A DNA stretch of 64,000 nucleotides from Methanobrevibacter sp. (GTDB taxonomy: Archaea; Methanobacteriota; Methanobacteria; Methanobacteriales; Methanobacteriaceae). This document shows, one piece after another, positions 43,731 through 54,002 of the stretch (position 1 is its first letter; each line of letters opens with the position of its first letter). The notes beneath the pieces were generated by a model. That model searched no databases and had not been told where the DNA came from. It worked only from the letters and a program-made list of their open reading frames with translations. Position numbers and translations under genes: made by a program. Location of the stretch: contig JAFRFB010000033.1 in the NCBI GenBank assembly GCA_017434555.1, forward strand, positions 1 through 64,000. Direction: 5' to 3'.

Positions 43731-45029
43731 ATGTTTTGGAATGAAAAAGCAGAATGTATGAATAAAGAAGAAAAAGAAAAGCTTCAACTTGAAAGGTTGA
43801 AGAAAACCGTGAAACTTGCATACGAGAATGTTGAGTTTTATAAAAAAAGATTTGATGAAATAGGATTAAAGCCAGAAGACATAAAAACTTTAAAAGACAT
43901 AGAAAAAATACCATTTACAACAAAAAGCGATTTAAGAGAAGCTTACCCATTAGGATTACTGGCTGTTCCCCGTGAAGAAATTGTAGAAATCCACGCTTCT
44001 TCAGGAACAACAGGAAAACCAACAGTAACCGGATATACACAAAATGACTTGGATGTCTGGGGAGAATGTATTGCCCGTGGATTGAAAATGGCAGGAGCCG
44101 AAAAAGAGTACATCATCCAAAATGCATACGGATACGGGTTATTCACTGGAGGATTTGGAATTCACCACGGCGGGAACAAAATGGGTGCAATAACAATACC
44201 AATTTCAGCAGGAAACACCCAAAGACAACTGGACACAATGGTAGATTTCCAAAGTGATATTTTAACATGTACTCCATCATATGCAATGTATTTGGGAGAA
44301 TCACGTCAAAAGGCAGGAATTCCATTAGAAGACATTAACTTAAAAAGTGGAATTCACGGAGCTGAAATGTGGACCGATGAAATGAGAAAAAGAATTGAAG
44401 AATCCCTTGGAATTATAACACACAACATTTATGGACTTACCGAAGTAATGGGTCCGGGAGTTGCACAGGAATGTGATGAACAGAACGGTATGCATATCCA
44501 AGACGATCACTTTTATCCAGAAATAATCAATTCAGAAACCGGAGAAACTCTAGATTACGGAGAAAACGGAGAATTAGTATTAACATCCCTTACAAAAACT
44601 GGAATGCCTATTTTAAGATTTAGAACAAAAGATTTAACTTCATTAATAGCAGATAAATGTGAATGTGGAAGAACAACCGTCAGAATGACTAGAATTACTG
44701 GAAGAAGCGACGACATGCTTAAAATCAAAGGTGTAATGGTATTCCCATCACAAATTGAAAAAGCATTGCTCAGGATTGAAGGTGCAAGTCCAAACTATTT
44801 AATACATGTAACAAGACCGGACATTCTTGATGAGGTTGAAGTTAAAGTAGAAGCTTCAAAAGAATTGTTCTCAGACGAAATAAAAGAAATGGAAAAACTA
44901 GAAAAACAAATCCAAGCATCAATCAGATCAGAAACAGGATTAAGAGTAGATGTTACATTATGTGAACCTGAATCACTCCCAAGAAGTGAAGGAAAAGCTG
45001 TTCGTGTAATCGATGAAAGGAACTTATAG
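43731..45029 (+). CDS. Phenylacetate/arylacetate-CoA ligase (PaaK-like)
   Basis: 432 residues. PaaK signatures: [18 protein letters not shown] (adenylation loop), [31 protein letters not shown] and the hinge [20 protein letters not shown]. In methanogens these enzymes activate imported arylacetates such as phenylacetate or indoleacetate, which Ior then carboxylates reductively to aromatic keto acids. A possible internal start at the MNKEEK methionine lies 27 bases downstream. Confidence 0.88.
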   Translation: MFWNEKAECMNKEEKEKLQLERLKKTVKLAYENVEFYKKRFDEIGLKPEDIKTLKDIEKIPFTTKSDLREAYPLGLLAVPREEIVEIHASSGTTGKPTVTGYTQNDLDVWGECIARGLKMAGAEKEYIIQNAYGYGLFTGGFGIHHGGNKMGAITIPISAGNTQRQLDTMVDFQSDILTCTPSYAMYLGESRQKAGIPLEDINLKSGIHGAEMWTDEMRKRIEESLGIITHNIYGLTEVMGPGVAQECDEQNGMHIQDDHFYPEIINSETGETLDYGENGELVLTSLTKTGMPILRFRTKDLTSLIADKCECGRTTVRMTRITGRSDDMLKIKGVMVFPSQIEKALLRIEGASPNYLIHVTRPDILDEVEVKVEASKELFSDEIKEMEKLEKQIQASIRSETGLRVDVTLCEPESLPRSEGKAVRVIDERNL

Positions 45030-45041
45030 AAAGGTGGTAAT

Positions 45042-45470
45042 ATGGCAATTCAAATTTCAGTATTTATCGAAAATAAAGAAGGAAGAATTAAAAAAGCTAT
45101 TGATACATTAGCAAAAGTAGGAGTTAATATTCGTGCATTATCCGTTGGTGATTCAAGCAAATACGGTATCTTAAGATTAATTGTATCCGATAATGAAAAA
45201 GCAATAACAGCTCTTGAAGAAGACGGATTCATTGTAAAGAAAAGTGAAGTTATTGTAATTGCAGTTCCGGATAAGCCAAACGGATTAAATTCAACATTGG
45301 CCGTTTTGGATGATGCAAACATTAATCTTGAATACATTTATGCTTTTGTAAGTAGCCAACCTGATGAAGCAATAGTCGCCATAAAAGTAGAAGACACTGA
45401 AAAAGCAGTTGAAGTCTTTGAAAAAAGCGATGTCAAAATACTTAAAAACGAAGAATTAGAAAAGATTTAA
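45042..45470 (+). CDS. Tandem ACT-domain protein of the arylacetate locus
   Basis: 142 residues, two ACT-type beta-alpha-beta repeats: IQISVFIENKEGRIKKAIDTLAKVGVNIRALSV (about 3-35) and VIAVPDKPNGLNSTLAVLDDANINLEYIYAF (about 69-100). ACT domains bind amino acids; copies next to PaaK and Ior suggest aromatic amino-acid sensing. AAGGTGGTAAT ribosome site, 12 nt after the ligase, same operon. Confidence 0.9.
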   Translation: MAIQISVFIENKEGRIKKAIDTLAKVGVNIRALSVGDSSKYGILRLIVSDNEKAITALEEDGFIVKKSEVIVIAVPDKPNGLNSTLAVLDDANINLEYIYAFVSSQPDEAIVAIKVEDTEKAVEVFEKSDVKILKNEELEKI

Positions 45471-45550
45471 AACTCTTTTCTACTATTTTTTATATTGATT
45501 AACCACGAAAATTAACTATCAATAATTTGAAAAGGAAAAAAATAAAAAAA

Positions 45551-45829
45551 TTAGAATCCTTTTAATAATTTAGCAATATCATCTCTGGAGTATCCTAAAC
45601 GTGGAAGTAAACTTTTTACAGGTTCGGAATCAGGAACCACACCAAGTTCTCTCCAGCTTTTAAAGTCATTGTTTAAGATACTGTTAATTAAAAGTTGAAT
45701 TGTAATTAAATCATCACTTTTTATTGCTATGAAAGCATCTTCATCTTGAAAATGACCTTCAGGGTCAATTAATGTTAATTTTCCGGTTCTATCTTTTTTT
45801 ACAATAGCATTATCTATTTGGTAAGCCAT
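45551..45829 (-). CDS. Small protein, unknown
   Basis: 92 residues, soluble, MAYQIDNAIVKKDRTGKLTLI start followed by two or three strands and a helical C-terminus ending SRDDIAKLLKGF. No cysteine or known domain. Sits between the ACT gene (convergent) and iorB (same strand, 47 nt upstream). Function unknown. Confidence 0.6.
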   Translation of the reverse strand: MAYQIDNAIVKKDRTGKLTLIDPEGHFQDEDAFIAIKSDDLITIQLLINSILNNDFKSWRELGVVPDSEPVKSLLPRLGYSRDDIAKLLKGF

Positions 45830-45876
45830 AATATCCCCACTTTTTTATCTATTTAAAGATTTAATCATAATAATAT

Positions 45877-46455
45877 TTAACCTTTTATGGAATTATATCC
45901 GCTTTCGATTGCTTTAAGATTTAAATCATGGAATCTTTCATGCAAATTATTTTTCATTGCATCAATAACAGAATCCTTTGATAATGGAAACTTATCATCA
46001 GCAGTCACTGCACCTAAAAGCACCATGTTTAAAGACAATACGTTTCCGGCTTCCAGTGCCAATTTAGTAGCATCAATAGGCAATACATGATTAAAATTCT
46101 CTTTTAATGAATTTGTAATACTATCAACACTCGGATACGCTTCATTTGTTGAAGACGGAATAATCGGATGAGTATTATAAACGATTTTACTGTCTTTATT
46201 GACCTTGTGCAATCCCCTTATGGTTTCAATCGGTTCAAAGGAAAGCAGCATGTCGGCAGTTGTATCAGGAATAATTGAACTGTTAAAATCACCTATTTTA
46301 AGTTCTGTTGATACGGATCCTCCTCTTTGTGACATTCCATGAATTTCACTCATTACAACGTCCAGACCCTGATTCATTGCAGCTTCACCTATTATTACGG
46401 AGGTTTTAATTATTCCCTGACCTCCTACACCGCAAATATAGATACTGTAGCTCAT
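45877..46455 (-). CDS. iorB: Indolepyruvate ferredoxin oxidoreductase, beta subunit
   Basis: 192 residues, pyruvate:ferredoxin-oxidoreductase gamma-type domain: IYICGVGGQGIIKTSVIIGEA start and SEIHGMSQRGGSV. With IorA it interconverts arylpyruvates and aryl-acyl-CoA with ferredoxin. ATGA overlap with iorA (46452-46455), a two-gene operon. Confidence 0.94.
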   Translation of the reverse strand: MSYSIYICGVGGQGIIKTSVIIGEAAMNQGLDVVMSEIHGMSQRGGSVSTELKIGDFNSSIIPDTTADMLLSFEPIETIRGLHKVNKDSKIVYNTHPIIPSSTNEAYPSVDSITNSLKENFNHVLPIDATKLALEAGNVLSLNMVLLGAVTADDKFPLSKDSVIDAMKNNLHERFHDLNLKAIESGYNSIKG

Positions 46456-48344
46456 TTTCCCACCTCCAATGCACCATATTTACAGACCTGAATACAAACT
46501 CCACATCCGTCACATGTTGACTTGTCAATATCTATTTTTCCATCAATTTTTGATATTGCAGGACATGCAAGTTCATTTACACATTTATCACAGTTATTAC
46601 AGTTTGATTCAATGAAATTAACTGGCGGTTTTTTAGTTAAACCTTTGATTAAAGTACATGGAGCTTTTGAAATAATAACTGCAGTGTCATCTCTTTCAAA
46701 GGCTTCCTTATAAGTTTTGACAACCTGTTCAAGATTAAAAGGATTTATTACACGTACAAAGTCAACACCACATGCAAGAGCAAGTTTACGAATAGAAATT
46801 TCCGGTGCTTCATCACCCATTCCATCAACAGGAATTCCTGGGTTAGGCTGACCGCCTGTCATTGCAGTAATCCTGTTGTCAAGCACGGTTAAAACGAAAT
46901 TATGCTTGTTGTGAACAGCATTGATTAGTGGAGAAATACCGCTGTGGAAAAATGTGGAATCCCCAATGAAACTTGCTACCTTCTGGTCTGTTGAAACTGA
47001 AAATCCGCATCCGTCACCAACACTTGAACCCATTGATAACAAATAATCGGCAGCATTGTAAGGAGGATTGATACCTAATGTGTAACATCCTATATCTGAT
47101 GCGAATACAACGTCTGCAGGAGTCAATCCGAGCTCTTCAATAGCTAAATTAATTCCATAATACATTGACCTGTGAGGACATCCTGCACACAATACAGGTG
47201 CTCTTGAAGGTATTTTTTCACTTAATTCATTTAAACTGATGGAAAATTCAATATTATCCTTATTTAAAAAGTTTAGGACTTTATCATAACCTTCTGCAAC
47301 GATGTCTGAATTGAATTCATAGCATTCAGGTAATGTTCCATCAAGTTTACCGTGAACGACTACAGTTAAGTTTTCACGGCCGATTATGGCCAAAACTTCT
47401 TTTTCCATTATAGGGTCAACTTCTTCAACGACAAAGACCTCATCCAAATCCTTAATGAATTCCAAAACTTTTTTGTCCGGGAAAGGATAGGAAAATCCTA
47501 TTTTTAAAATGTCCATATCCAAATCATTGTATTTGATAACGTCAAATGCATAATTATATGCACTTCCGGAAGAGATTACTCCATATTTTTTATTATCTGA
47601 AAATGAAGTTGGACCATTGAATCCGGATTTATTAGTTTCATCATTGATTTTAGTAATTTTTTCACATAATCTTTCATGCATCTTGCCTGCGAATGCTGGT
47701 ACAGGCACGTATTTTGACGGGTCTTTATTGAAATGACCTCTGGCCCAGTGATCATCACCGTTTGATGAATTGTCCTTAACATCACCAAATTCAACTACAC
47801 CCCGCATATGTGATACACGAGTTGTTGTTCTCACAATTACAGGCAATTTGTACTCTTCAGATAAATCAAATGCATATTTGACCATGTCCTTAACTTCCTG
47901 ACAGTTTGAAGGTTCCAAAACAGGAACATTAGCCAAACGTGCATAATTACGGGTATCCTGTTCATTTTGAGATGAAAAGAGTGAAGGATCATCTGCAGTT
48001 AAAATTACCATTCCGCCATTAACGCCAGTGTATGCGGTAGTCATGAATGAGTCGCTTGCAACATTCATTCCCACATGCTTCATGAAAGTAAATGAACGAA
48101 GTCCGGATGCTGCTGCGGTTGCTGCCACTTCCATTGCGACCTTTTCATTTGTTGAAAACTCAAAATAAATATTAGCGTCTTTTGCAAGCACTGACAATAT
48201 ATTTCCTATTTCTGATGAAGGAGTTCCAGGATATGTTGCTGCAATAGAAATACCTGCTTCTATTACGCCTCTTACTGCAGCCTCATTACCAAGCAAAAAC
48301 TGTTTTTCACCAGATTTTCCAGTAACTAGTTCTTTTAAATTCAT
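46452..48344 (-). CDS. iorA: Indolepyruvate ferredoxin oxidoreductase, alpha subunit
   Basis: 630 residues from MNLKELVTG, start supported by GAGGAT 7 nt upstream; an in-frame TTG above overlaps that site. TPP-dependent: EKVAMEVAATAAASG region, the GCPHRSMYYG and SDIGCYTLG motifs, SVGDGCGFS and the TPP-binding FIGDSTFFHSG. C-terminal 2x[4Fe-4S] ferredoxin domain with CNNCDKC and CDGCGVCIQVCKYGA. Pairs with PaaK and ACT genes in this locus. Confidence 0.95.
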   Translation of the reverse strand: MNLKELVTGKSGEKQFLLGNEAAVRGVIEAGISIAATYPGTPSSEIGNILSVLAKDANIYFEFSTNEKVAMEVAATAAASGLRSFTFMKHVGMNVASDSFMTTAYTGVNGGMVILTADDPSLFSSQNEQDTRNYARLANVPVLEPSNCQEVKDMVKYAFDLSEEYKLPVIVRTTTRVSHMRGVVEFGDVKDNSSNGDDHWARGHFNKDPSKYVPVPAFAGKMHERLCEKITKINDETNKSGFNGPTSFSDNKKYGVISSGSAYNYAFDVIKYNDLDMDILKIGFSYPFPDKKVLEFIKDLDEVFVVEEVDPIMEKEVLAIIGRENLTVVVHGKLDGTLPECYEFNSDIVAEGYDKVLNFLNKDNIEFSISLNELSEKIPSRAPVLCAGCPHRSMYYGINLAIEELGLTPADVVFASDIGCYTLGINPPYNAADYLLSMGSSVGDGCGFSVSTDQKVASFIGDSTFFHSGISPLINAVHNKHNFVLTVLDNRITAMTGGQPNPGIPVDGMGDEAPEISIRKLALACGVDFVRVINPFNLEQVVKTYKEAFERDDTAVIISKAPCTLIKGLTKKPPVNFIESNCNNCDKCVNELACPAISKIDGKIDIDKSTCDGCGVCIQVCKYGALEVGK

Positions 48345-48469
48345 TATATTTATCCTCAAAAAAATCTTAAAATTAAATAATTATTAAATAGATAATATAT
48401 TATAATAATAAGTTCAAAATATAATATAAATTTATAGTTATTTTGACTAGCTTTATAAAGGAGGAAATG

Positions 48470-49942
48470 ATGATTAAAGTTTATGTCTCAAGGTTCGATA
48501 AAAAAGTTGACAGCGAACCCCACATGGAGTGTTATGAAATTGAGAAAACTCCACAAATGAAAGTTTTGGATGCTCTTCAGGCGATAAATGAAAAGTATGA
48601 TGCCGACATTAGCTTTAGAAGTTCCTGTAGGGCTGGACAATGCGGATCCTGTGGAATTTTATTTAACGGTAACGGTGCTCTTGCATGTCAAAAGGAAATC
48701 AAGGACAATGCAAGAATTGAGCCTTTGCGTTTTCCGGTTATTAAAGACCTGATTGTTGATAAAAGCGGGATTGAAAACAAGGTTAAAGACCTTCAACTGA
48801 ATTTACACTCACAGCATCATGATGAACTGGATGAATCAATAACCAAAGAGGATACTGCTGAAACCAAAAAGGTCAGAAGCTGTATTGAATGTTATTCCTG
48901 CTTATCAAGCTGTCCTGTCGTTAACTTTGCAACCTCAGAATTCGGCGGCCCGTACATTATGAGATACATATCAAAATTTGATTCTGACCCTCGTGAAGAC
49001 TTTGACCGTTTAAAAGAAGGTTTGGATGAAGGTCTCTACAACTGTACCAGCTGTGGCAAATGTCTGGCGGTCTGTCCGAAAAACATCAATACCTTCGGTG
49101 ACGCAATCGAAAAGATGAGGGCAATTGCATGCAGTAAAGACCTTGGGCCTTTGCCTGAGCATGTTGCATTCAATGACAACATCAAAAATACTGGAAGGTC
49201 AGTCAGTTGTGACGGTGAAAGCTTTATCAGCCAGGTTGACAATTACAACGGCTCCAAAGTTGCACTCTTTACCGGATGCATGCTGGACAATAAACTGCAA
49301 AAGATAGGCCACAGTCTACTTAATGTTCTTGAAGCAAATGACATTAAAATCGACATTCCTGAAGGACAGGTCTGCTGCGGTTCTCCGCTTTTAAGAACTG
49401 GTCAGACCGAACTTGTGCAAAGCCTTGTTGATAAGAATAAAGAAGTTTTCAAGGATTATGATACTGTAATCACGCTATGTTCAGGCTGTGGAGCCACACT
49501 TAAAAACAATCATCCGCAGTTCGGTTCAAAACTCAATGTAATGGATATCAGCGAATTTCTGGTTGATAAGCTAGATACTGACAAAATGAAAGAAGTGAAT
49601 ATGAAAGTTACCTATCACGATCCATGTCACTTGGGAAGAGGTCAGGGCATTAAGGACCAGCCTAGAGAAATAATTGAGCAAATCCCCGGAGTTGAATTTG
49701 AAGAAATGCTTTATCCTTGCCAGTGCTGCGGTGCCGGAGGAGGAATCAAATCCGGAAGACCTGACATTGCAATGGAACTTTCAAAAGCAAAAGCAGAAAT
49801 GATTAAAGACACTAATGCCGATGCAGTAATTACAATATGTCCGTTCTGTCAGAGAAACCTTCAGGACGGATTGGATGACATTAATGAAGAAAACGTTAAG
49901 GTTATGCACATTTTAGAATTATTAGAAAAAGCTTATGAATAA
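48470..49942 (+). CDS. tfrB: Thiol:fumarate reductase (CoM/CoB) subunit B
   Basis: 490 residues. N-terminal 2Fe-2S ferredoxin domain with FRSSCRAGQCGSCGILFNG; two 4Fe-4S motifs CIECYSCLSSCPV and CTSCGKCLAVCPK; then two CCG repeats LFTGCMLDN...VCCGSPL and YHDPCHLGRG...YPCQCCGAGGG, as in HdrB. TfrB oxidises CoM-SH plus CoB-SH with fumarate, giving heterodisulfide and succinate. TfrA is not in the window. ATGATG start after AAAGGAGG. Confidence 0.95.
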   Translation: MIKVYVSRFDKKVDSEPHMECYEIEKTPQMKVLDALQAINEKYDADISFRSSCRAGQCGSCGILFNGNGALACQKEIKDNARIEPLRFPVIKDLIVDKSGIENKVKDLQLNLHSQHHDELDESITKEDTAETKKVRSCIECYSCLSSCPVVNFATSEFGGPYIMRYISKFDSDPREDFDRLKEGLDEGLYNCTSCGKCLAVCPKNINTFGDAIEKMRAIACSKDLGPLPEHVAFNDNIKNTGRSVSCDGESFISQVDNYNGSKVALFTGCMLDNKLQKIGHSLLNVLEANDIKIDIPEGQVCCGSPLLRTGQTELVQSLVDKNKEVFKDYDTVITLCSGCGATLKNNHPQFGSKLNVMDISEFLVDKLDTDKMKEVNMKVTYHDPCHLGRGQGIKDQPREIIEQIPGVEFEEMLYPCQCCGAGGGIKSGRPDIAMELSKAKAEMIKDTNADAVITICPFCQRNLQDGLDDINEENVKVMHILELLEKAYE

Positions 49943-50845
49943 TTGGAGTTGATTAAAATAGGAGATGCAGCGGTAAGTGAACAGAAAGTGGTTGAAACTG
50001 CACCGGTCACTTCACCTGAAGAAGAAAAAAAGGCTGAAAAGAAATCAACCTCCACAAAAAAGGCAAAATCCAGAGGACAGTCACTGGCCATTAAAGATTT
50101 GCAGCAGAATAAAAAGGATGAAGATGACGAACTGGATTTCTTTAAAAATAACATTTATATTGTTTTTGTTGAATGTGAAACCCCTGGAAATATTGGATTT
50201 CTTGCAAGAACCATGGCGAATTTCGGATTGAAAAACCTGGTGCTCATAAATCCGCCGGCATTAACTCCCGAAGCCTATTATCAGGCAACACACGGAAAAT
50301 ACATTGTTGAAAATGCTTTGATTTATCCGAGTCTCGATGAGTTTTACCAGTCAAAAAGAATTGACTTTAAAATCGCATCAACAGGTGTTGCCGGAGGAAG
50401 CTACAATTTATCAAGAATTCCTTTAAGACCTGAACAGTTATCAAAAAGCATAAATATTAATAATAAAATAGCAATATTATTCGGAAGAGAAGGTGACGGT
50501 CTTTCAAATAAGGAAATAGAAGACTGCGACATTTGCGTATCTATTCCAACAGACCCCACATATCCAATATTAAATATTTCACACGCTGCAGCAATAATAT
50601 TTTATGAATTGTTTAAAAATAAGCACGAATTTCCTGTTGAAGGCCTTGAAGAGAGCACTTTACTTGAAAAGGAATATCTGATTAAGGATATGGAAGAAAT
50701 GATAAATGGCCTTGACATTCCCTACCACAAGAAAAGAAATGGATTGAAAGTATTTAAAAATATAATAAACAGAGCATTTATTACAGGAAGAGAAGCCCAT
50801 ACATTTAAGGGCATTTTAAGAAGATTGAAAAATAAAATGGAGTAA
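49943..50845 (+). CDS. tRNA/rRNA 2'-O-methyltransferase, SpoU family (TrmJ-like)
   Basis: 300 residues. The SPOUT core reads IVFVECETPGNIGFLARTMANFGLKNLVL, LFGREGDGLSNKEIE and SHAAAIIFYELF. TrmJ-like enzymes methylate position 32 of tRNA. The first 55 residues are a charged, disordered-looking extension. No ATG starts the frame: TTG 49943 or 49949 are candidates, with GGAG between, so the true start is unsure. It begins directly after tfrB. Confidence 0.82.
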   Translation: MELIKIGDAAVSEQKVVETAPVTSPEEEKKAEKKSTSTKKAKSRGQSLAIKDLQQNKKDEDDELDFFKNNIYIVFVECETPGNIGFLARTMANFGLKNLVLINPPALTPEAYYQATHGKYIVENALIYPSLDEFYQSKRIDFKIASTGVAGGSYNLSRIPLRPEQLSKSININNKIAILFGREGDGLSNKEIEDCDICVSIPTDPTYPILNISHAAAIIFYELFKNKHEFPVEGLEESTLLEKEYLIKDMEEMINGLDIPYHKKRNGLKVFKNIINRAFITGREAHTFKGILRRLKNKME

Positions 50846-50847
50846 AC

Positions 50848-51672
50848 ATGAAAAGAAAAAGCTTTGCTGAAATAAGCATATTTGTTGTTAACAGAATCTT
50901 CAACTGGAGATTTAGAATTGCCCAGACAACAAAACAATCCAAAATTGCTAGAAAAATAATCAATAAAATGCTATTTGAAAAGGATGAAATCATAGTTATT
51001 CCAAATACAATCAACGTTAATAAAAAAATTGAGGCTGAAAAATCAGAATTTCTTCCAACAGACGTTATTAAAGATGTTATTAAACGCTGTGACGACATAG
51101 TAATCATGAATACATGCTTATGCAGAACTTCAAGTGACTGCAAGGATTATCCTCATGATATCGGCTGTATTTTCCTCGGTCCGACAAGCAGAAAGATACC
51201 TGAAGCCATAGGTAAAAAAGCAACAGTTGAAGAGGCATTGGTCCAGGTTGACAAAGCTGACGAAGCAGGATTATGCCACATTATCGGCAGAAATAAAATC
51301 GATACAGTCTGGATGAATGTAAGGCCTGGCGAAGGTCTTCTTACGATATGCCACTGCTGTCCATGCTGCTGTTTATGGAAGGTGTATCCGAATTTACATT
51401 CAGATATCACCGACAAACTGGAAAGACTGGAAGGAGTTAAAGTAAAATATGACTGCAACAAATGTAAAAGCTGCATGAAATGTTTAAATGAAGTCTGCAT
51501 GTATAAAGCGATTGATGAAAAGGATGGTAAAATAATAATTGATTCTGATAGCTGTAAAGGCTGCGGTCTTTGTGTGAACTCATGTAAATTCGGTGCCCTT
51601 ACAATTGACTATACAAGTGAAACTATTGATAATGTAGTCAATAGAATGGAAAACCTCATTGAATATGAATGA
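50848..51672 (+). CDS. 4Fe-4S dicluster protein, unknown partner
   Basis: 274 residues. A basic N-terminal half followed by Cys-rich stretches: NTCLCRTSSDC, HCCPCCCLWKV, then a ferredoxin tail CNKCKSCMKCLNEVC and CKGCGLCVNSCKFGA (two 4Fe-4S clusters). An electron-transfer protein; no catalytic motif. Two nt after the methyltransferase gene, so in the same operon region. Confidence 0.8.
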   Translation: MKRKSFAEISIFVVNRIFNWRFRIAQTTKQSKIARKIINKMLFEKDEIIVIPNTINVNKKIEAEKSEFLPTDVIKDVIKRCDDIVIMNTCLCRTSSDCKDYPHDIGCIFLGPTSRKIPEAIGKKATVEEALVQVDKADEAGLCHIIGRNKIDTVWMNVRPGEGLLTICHCCPCCCLWKVYPNLHSDITDKLERLEGVKVKYDCNKCKSCMKCLNEVCMYKAIDEKDGKIIIDSDSCKGCGLCVNSCKFGALTIDYTSETIDNVVNRMENLIEYE

Positions 51673-51690
51673 TATTTATTGTGTGATAAA

Positions 51691-52275
51691 ATGGCAATTT
51701 TAAGTGATAAAACTATAAGAGAATACTTGGAAGAGGGAAAAATCGTTATTGACCCTATTATAGATGAAAAACAAATCCAACCATCTTCTGTTGATATGAG
51801 ACTGGGAGATGAGTTTAAGGTATTTAAAGTAATTAGAAAAGCATATATTGATCCTAAGGATGAAGATGACGTTGCATCATACATGGAATCAAGTACCGTT
51901 AAAGAAGGAGAAGCATTTATAATTCATCCTAATGAATTCGCATTGGCTACCACATTGGAGTATGTTAAAATTCCCGATGACCTTGTAGCTCGTGTTGAAG
52001 GCCGTTCCAGTATGGGAAGGCTCGGTGTTACAATGCATGTAACCGCAGGTTTTGTTGATCCCGGTTTTGAAGGTAAAATCACCCTTGAAATCTCAAATAT
52101 TGGAGCAATGCCTGTTGCACTATATCCCGGCCAGAGAGTATGTCAGCTTGTTTTTGAAACAATGACTACACCATCAGAATTACCATATGGACATCCTAAA
52201 AGGAACAGTAAATATATGGGACAGGTACGTCCAGAAAGCAGTAGAGTTAAACAAGATTACGAATTAAAAAAATAA
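51691..52275 (+). CDS. dcd: dCTP deaminase, possibly bifunctional
   Basis: 194 residues from MAILSDKTIREYLEEG, the start supported by GTGATAAAATG. Trimeric dUTPase-like fold with VEGRSSMGRLGVTMHVTAGFVDPGFEGKITLE, including the catalytic RSS and TAGFVDPGF. Archaeal enzymes of this length may also hydrolyse dUTP (DCD-DUT); that cannot be told here. Start choice moves 12 bases from an upstream TTG. Confidence 0.93.
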   Translation: MAILSDKTIREYLEEGKIVIDPIIDEKQIQPSSVDMRLGDEFKVFKVIRKAYIDPKDEDDVASYMESSTVKEGEAFIIHPNEFALATTLEYVKIPDDLVARVEGRSSMGRLGVTMHVTAGFVDPGFEGKITLEISNIGAMPVALYPGQRVCQLVFETMTTPSELPYGHPKRNSKYMGQVRPESSRVKQDYELKK

Positions 52276-52291
52276 ATGGAAGTTAATATTT

Positions 52292-53986
52292 ATGAATCAT
52301 GACAAAATGACTAATATAAGTGCAAAAAGAGGATTTTTATGGCCATCATTTGAAATATATTCCGGAGTGTCCGGATTTACAGATTATGGACCTTTAGGAG
52401 CAAGCCTGAAAAACAACATCATGCAGAAATGGAGAAAACAGTATGTTTCAGGTGAAGGATTTTATGAAATAGAAGGTCCTACAGTAATGCCTAAAGAAGT
52501 CCTTAAAGCATCAGGACACGTTGACAATTTCACAGACCCAATGACCAAATGTGAAAGCTGTGGGGAAGTTTTCAGAGCAGACCATATTATTGAAGAGGCA
52601 ATTGGCCGTGACGTGGAAAGCCTTGAAAACAGTGAAATGGATGAAATCGTAAAGGAAAACAATATCAAATGTCCTGAATGTGGAGGAGATTTGGCCAATA
52701 TCTGGGATTACAATTTAATGTTTAAAACCCAAATAGGTGCTAAAGGAAATAAAGTAGGTTACATGAGACCTGAAACTGCACAGGGAATATTCATCTTATT
52801 CAAACGTCTTGAAAGATTCTTCAGAGGAAAACTTCCATTCGGTGCCGTTCAGTTAGGAAAGGCATACAGAAATGAAATTTCACCAAGACAGGGTGTTATA
52901 AGACTCAGGGAGTTCACACAGGCTGAAGCAGAAATATTTTTAGACCCTGAAGATAAAACAACCCCTAAATTTTCAGAAATTGAAAATGAAATATTGATTT
53001 TAAACTCACAGGAAGTTCAGGAAAATGATTTGGAACCTCTAAAAATAACCGCACGTGAAGCCCTTGATAAAGGCATTGTTGCAAATGAAATGCTGATTTA
53101 TCAGTTATACCTGGCACGTAAATTCCTAAATGAAATCGGAATTCCTTCAGAGGTTTTAAGATTCCGTCAGCATTTGGCAGGAGAAATGGCTCATTATGCA
53201 CTCGACTGCTGGGACGTTGAAGTTAAAACCGACAAATACGGATGGGTTGAAATCATCGGAATTGCAGACAGAGGAGACTATGACTTATCATCACACTCAG
53301 AATTCAGTAATGATGAATTGTATGTCTTTAAGGAATATGATGAACCTAAAAAAGTCAAAAAAACCGTTGTAAAACCTAACTTATCAAAATTCGGACCAGT
53401 CTTTAAAGGAGATTCACCGAAGGTGAAACAGGCAATTGAAGATGCAGATCCTCAGGAAATCATTTCCGCTTTAGAAAGTGAAGACAAATATGTCATAGAA
53501 TTAGATGGGACATATGAAGTGTCAAAAGATCTTCTCATCATTGAAGAAGTGGAAGAGGACGTTACCGGTGAAAAAATCATACCTCATGTAATTGAGCCTT
53601 CATTCGGTATTGACCGTATTCTTTATTCAGTTTTACTTCATTCATTTAAGGAAACGGAAGAAAAAGACTATTTCAAATTTGCAAAATCCGTAGCGCCTGT
53701 TCAGGTAGGAGTATATCCTCTCGTTAAAAAAGACGGACTTCCGGAAATTGCTACAGAAATAAAAGATTCATTAAGGGAAGCCGGTTTTACCGTTGAATAT
53801 GATGAAGGAAATACAATCGGTAAAAGATATGCAAGAGCTGATGAAATCGGTATCCCTCTTGCAGTAACTGTAGATTACGAATCAAAAGATGACAATATGG
53901 TTACCGTAAGGGACAGGGACACCGAATCTCAGGAAAGAATTGCAATCAGCGAATTGAAAGATTATTTGGAAAATTATTATAAATGA
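52292..53986 (+). CDS. glyS: Glycyl-tRNA synthetase (archaeal/eukaryotic dimeric type)
   Basis: 564 residues. Class II core: motif 1 region SGVSGFTDYGPLG, CESCGEVFRADH zinc-ribbon-like insertion and CPECGG, motif 2 GKAYRNEISPRQGVIRLREFTQAE, motif 3 EPSFGIDRILYS, and the anticodon-binding C-terminal domain (APVQVGVYPLV). It stands alone after dcd with weak spacing (16 nt). Confidence 0.96.
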   Translation: MNHDKMTNISAKRGFLWPSFEIYSGVSGFTDYGPLGASLKNNIMQKWRKQYVSGEGFYEIEGPTVMPKEVLKASGHVDNFTDPMTKCESCGEVFRADHIIEEAIGRDVESLENSEMDEIVKENNIKCPECGGDLANIWDYNLMFKTQIGAKGNKVGYMRPETAQGIFILFKRLERFFRGKLPFGAVQLGKAYRNEISPRQGVIRLREFTQAEAEIFLDPEDKTTPKFSEIENEILILNSQEVQENDLEPLKITAREALDKGIVANEMLIYQLYLARKFLNEIGIPSEVLRFRQHLAGEMAHYALDCWDVEVKTDKYGWVEIIGIADRGDYDLSSHSEFSNDELYVFKEYDEPKKVKKTVVKPNLSKFGPVFKGDSPKVKQAIEDADPQEIISALESEDKYVIELDGTYEVSKDLLIIEEVEEDVTGEKIIPHVIEPSFGIDRILYSVLLHSFKETEEKDYFKFAKSVAPVQVGVYPLVKKDGLPEIATEIKDSLREAGFTVEYDEGNTIGKRYARADEIGIPLAVTVDYESKDDNMVTVRDRDTESQERIAISELKDYLENYYK

Positions 53987-54002
53987 GTATTAATACTCAT
54001 TT
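53981..54002. terminator. Bidirectional terminator, glyS and the FilR1-like gene
   Basis: AAATGAGTATTAATACTCAT then TT: a perfect 22-nt palindrome spanning both convergent stop codons (TGA at 53984 and TTA at 53990), with AT-rich flanks. Confidence 0.75.
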
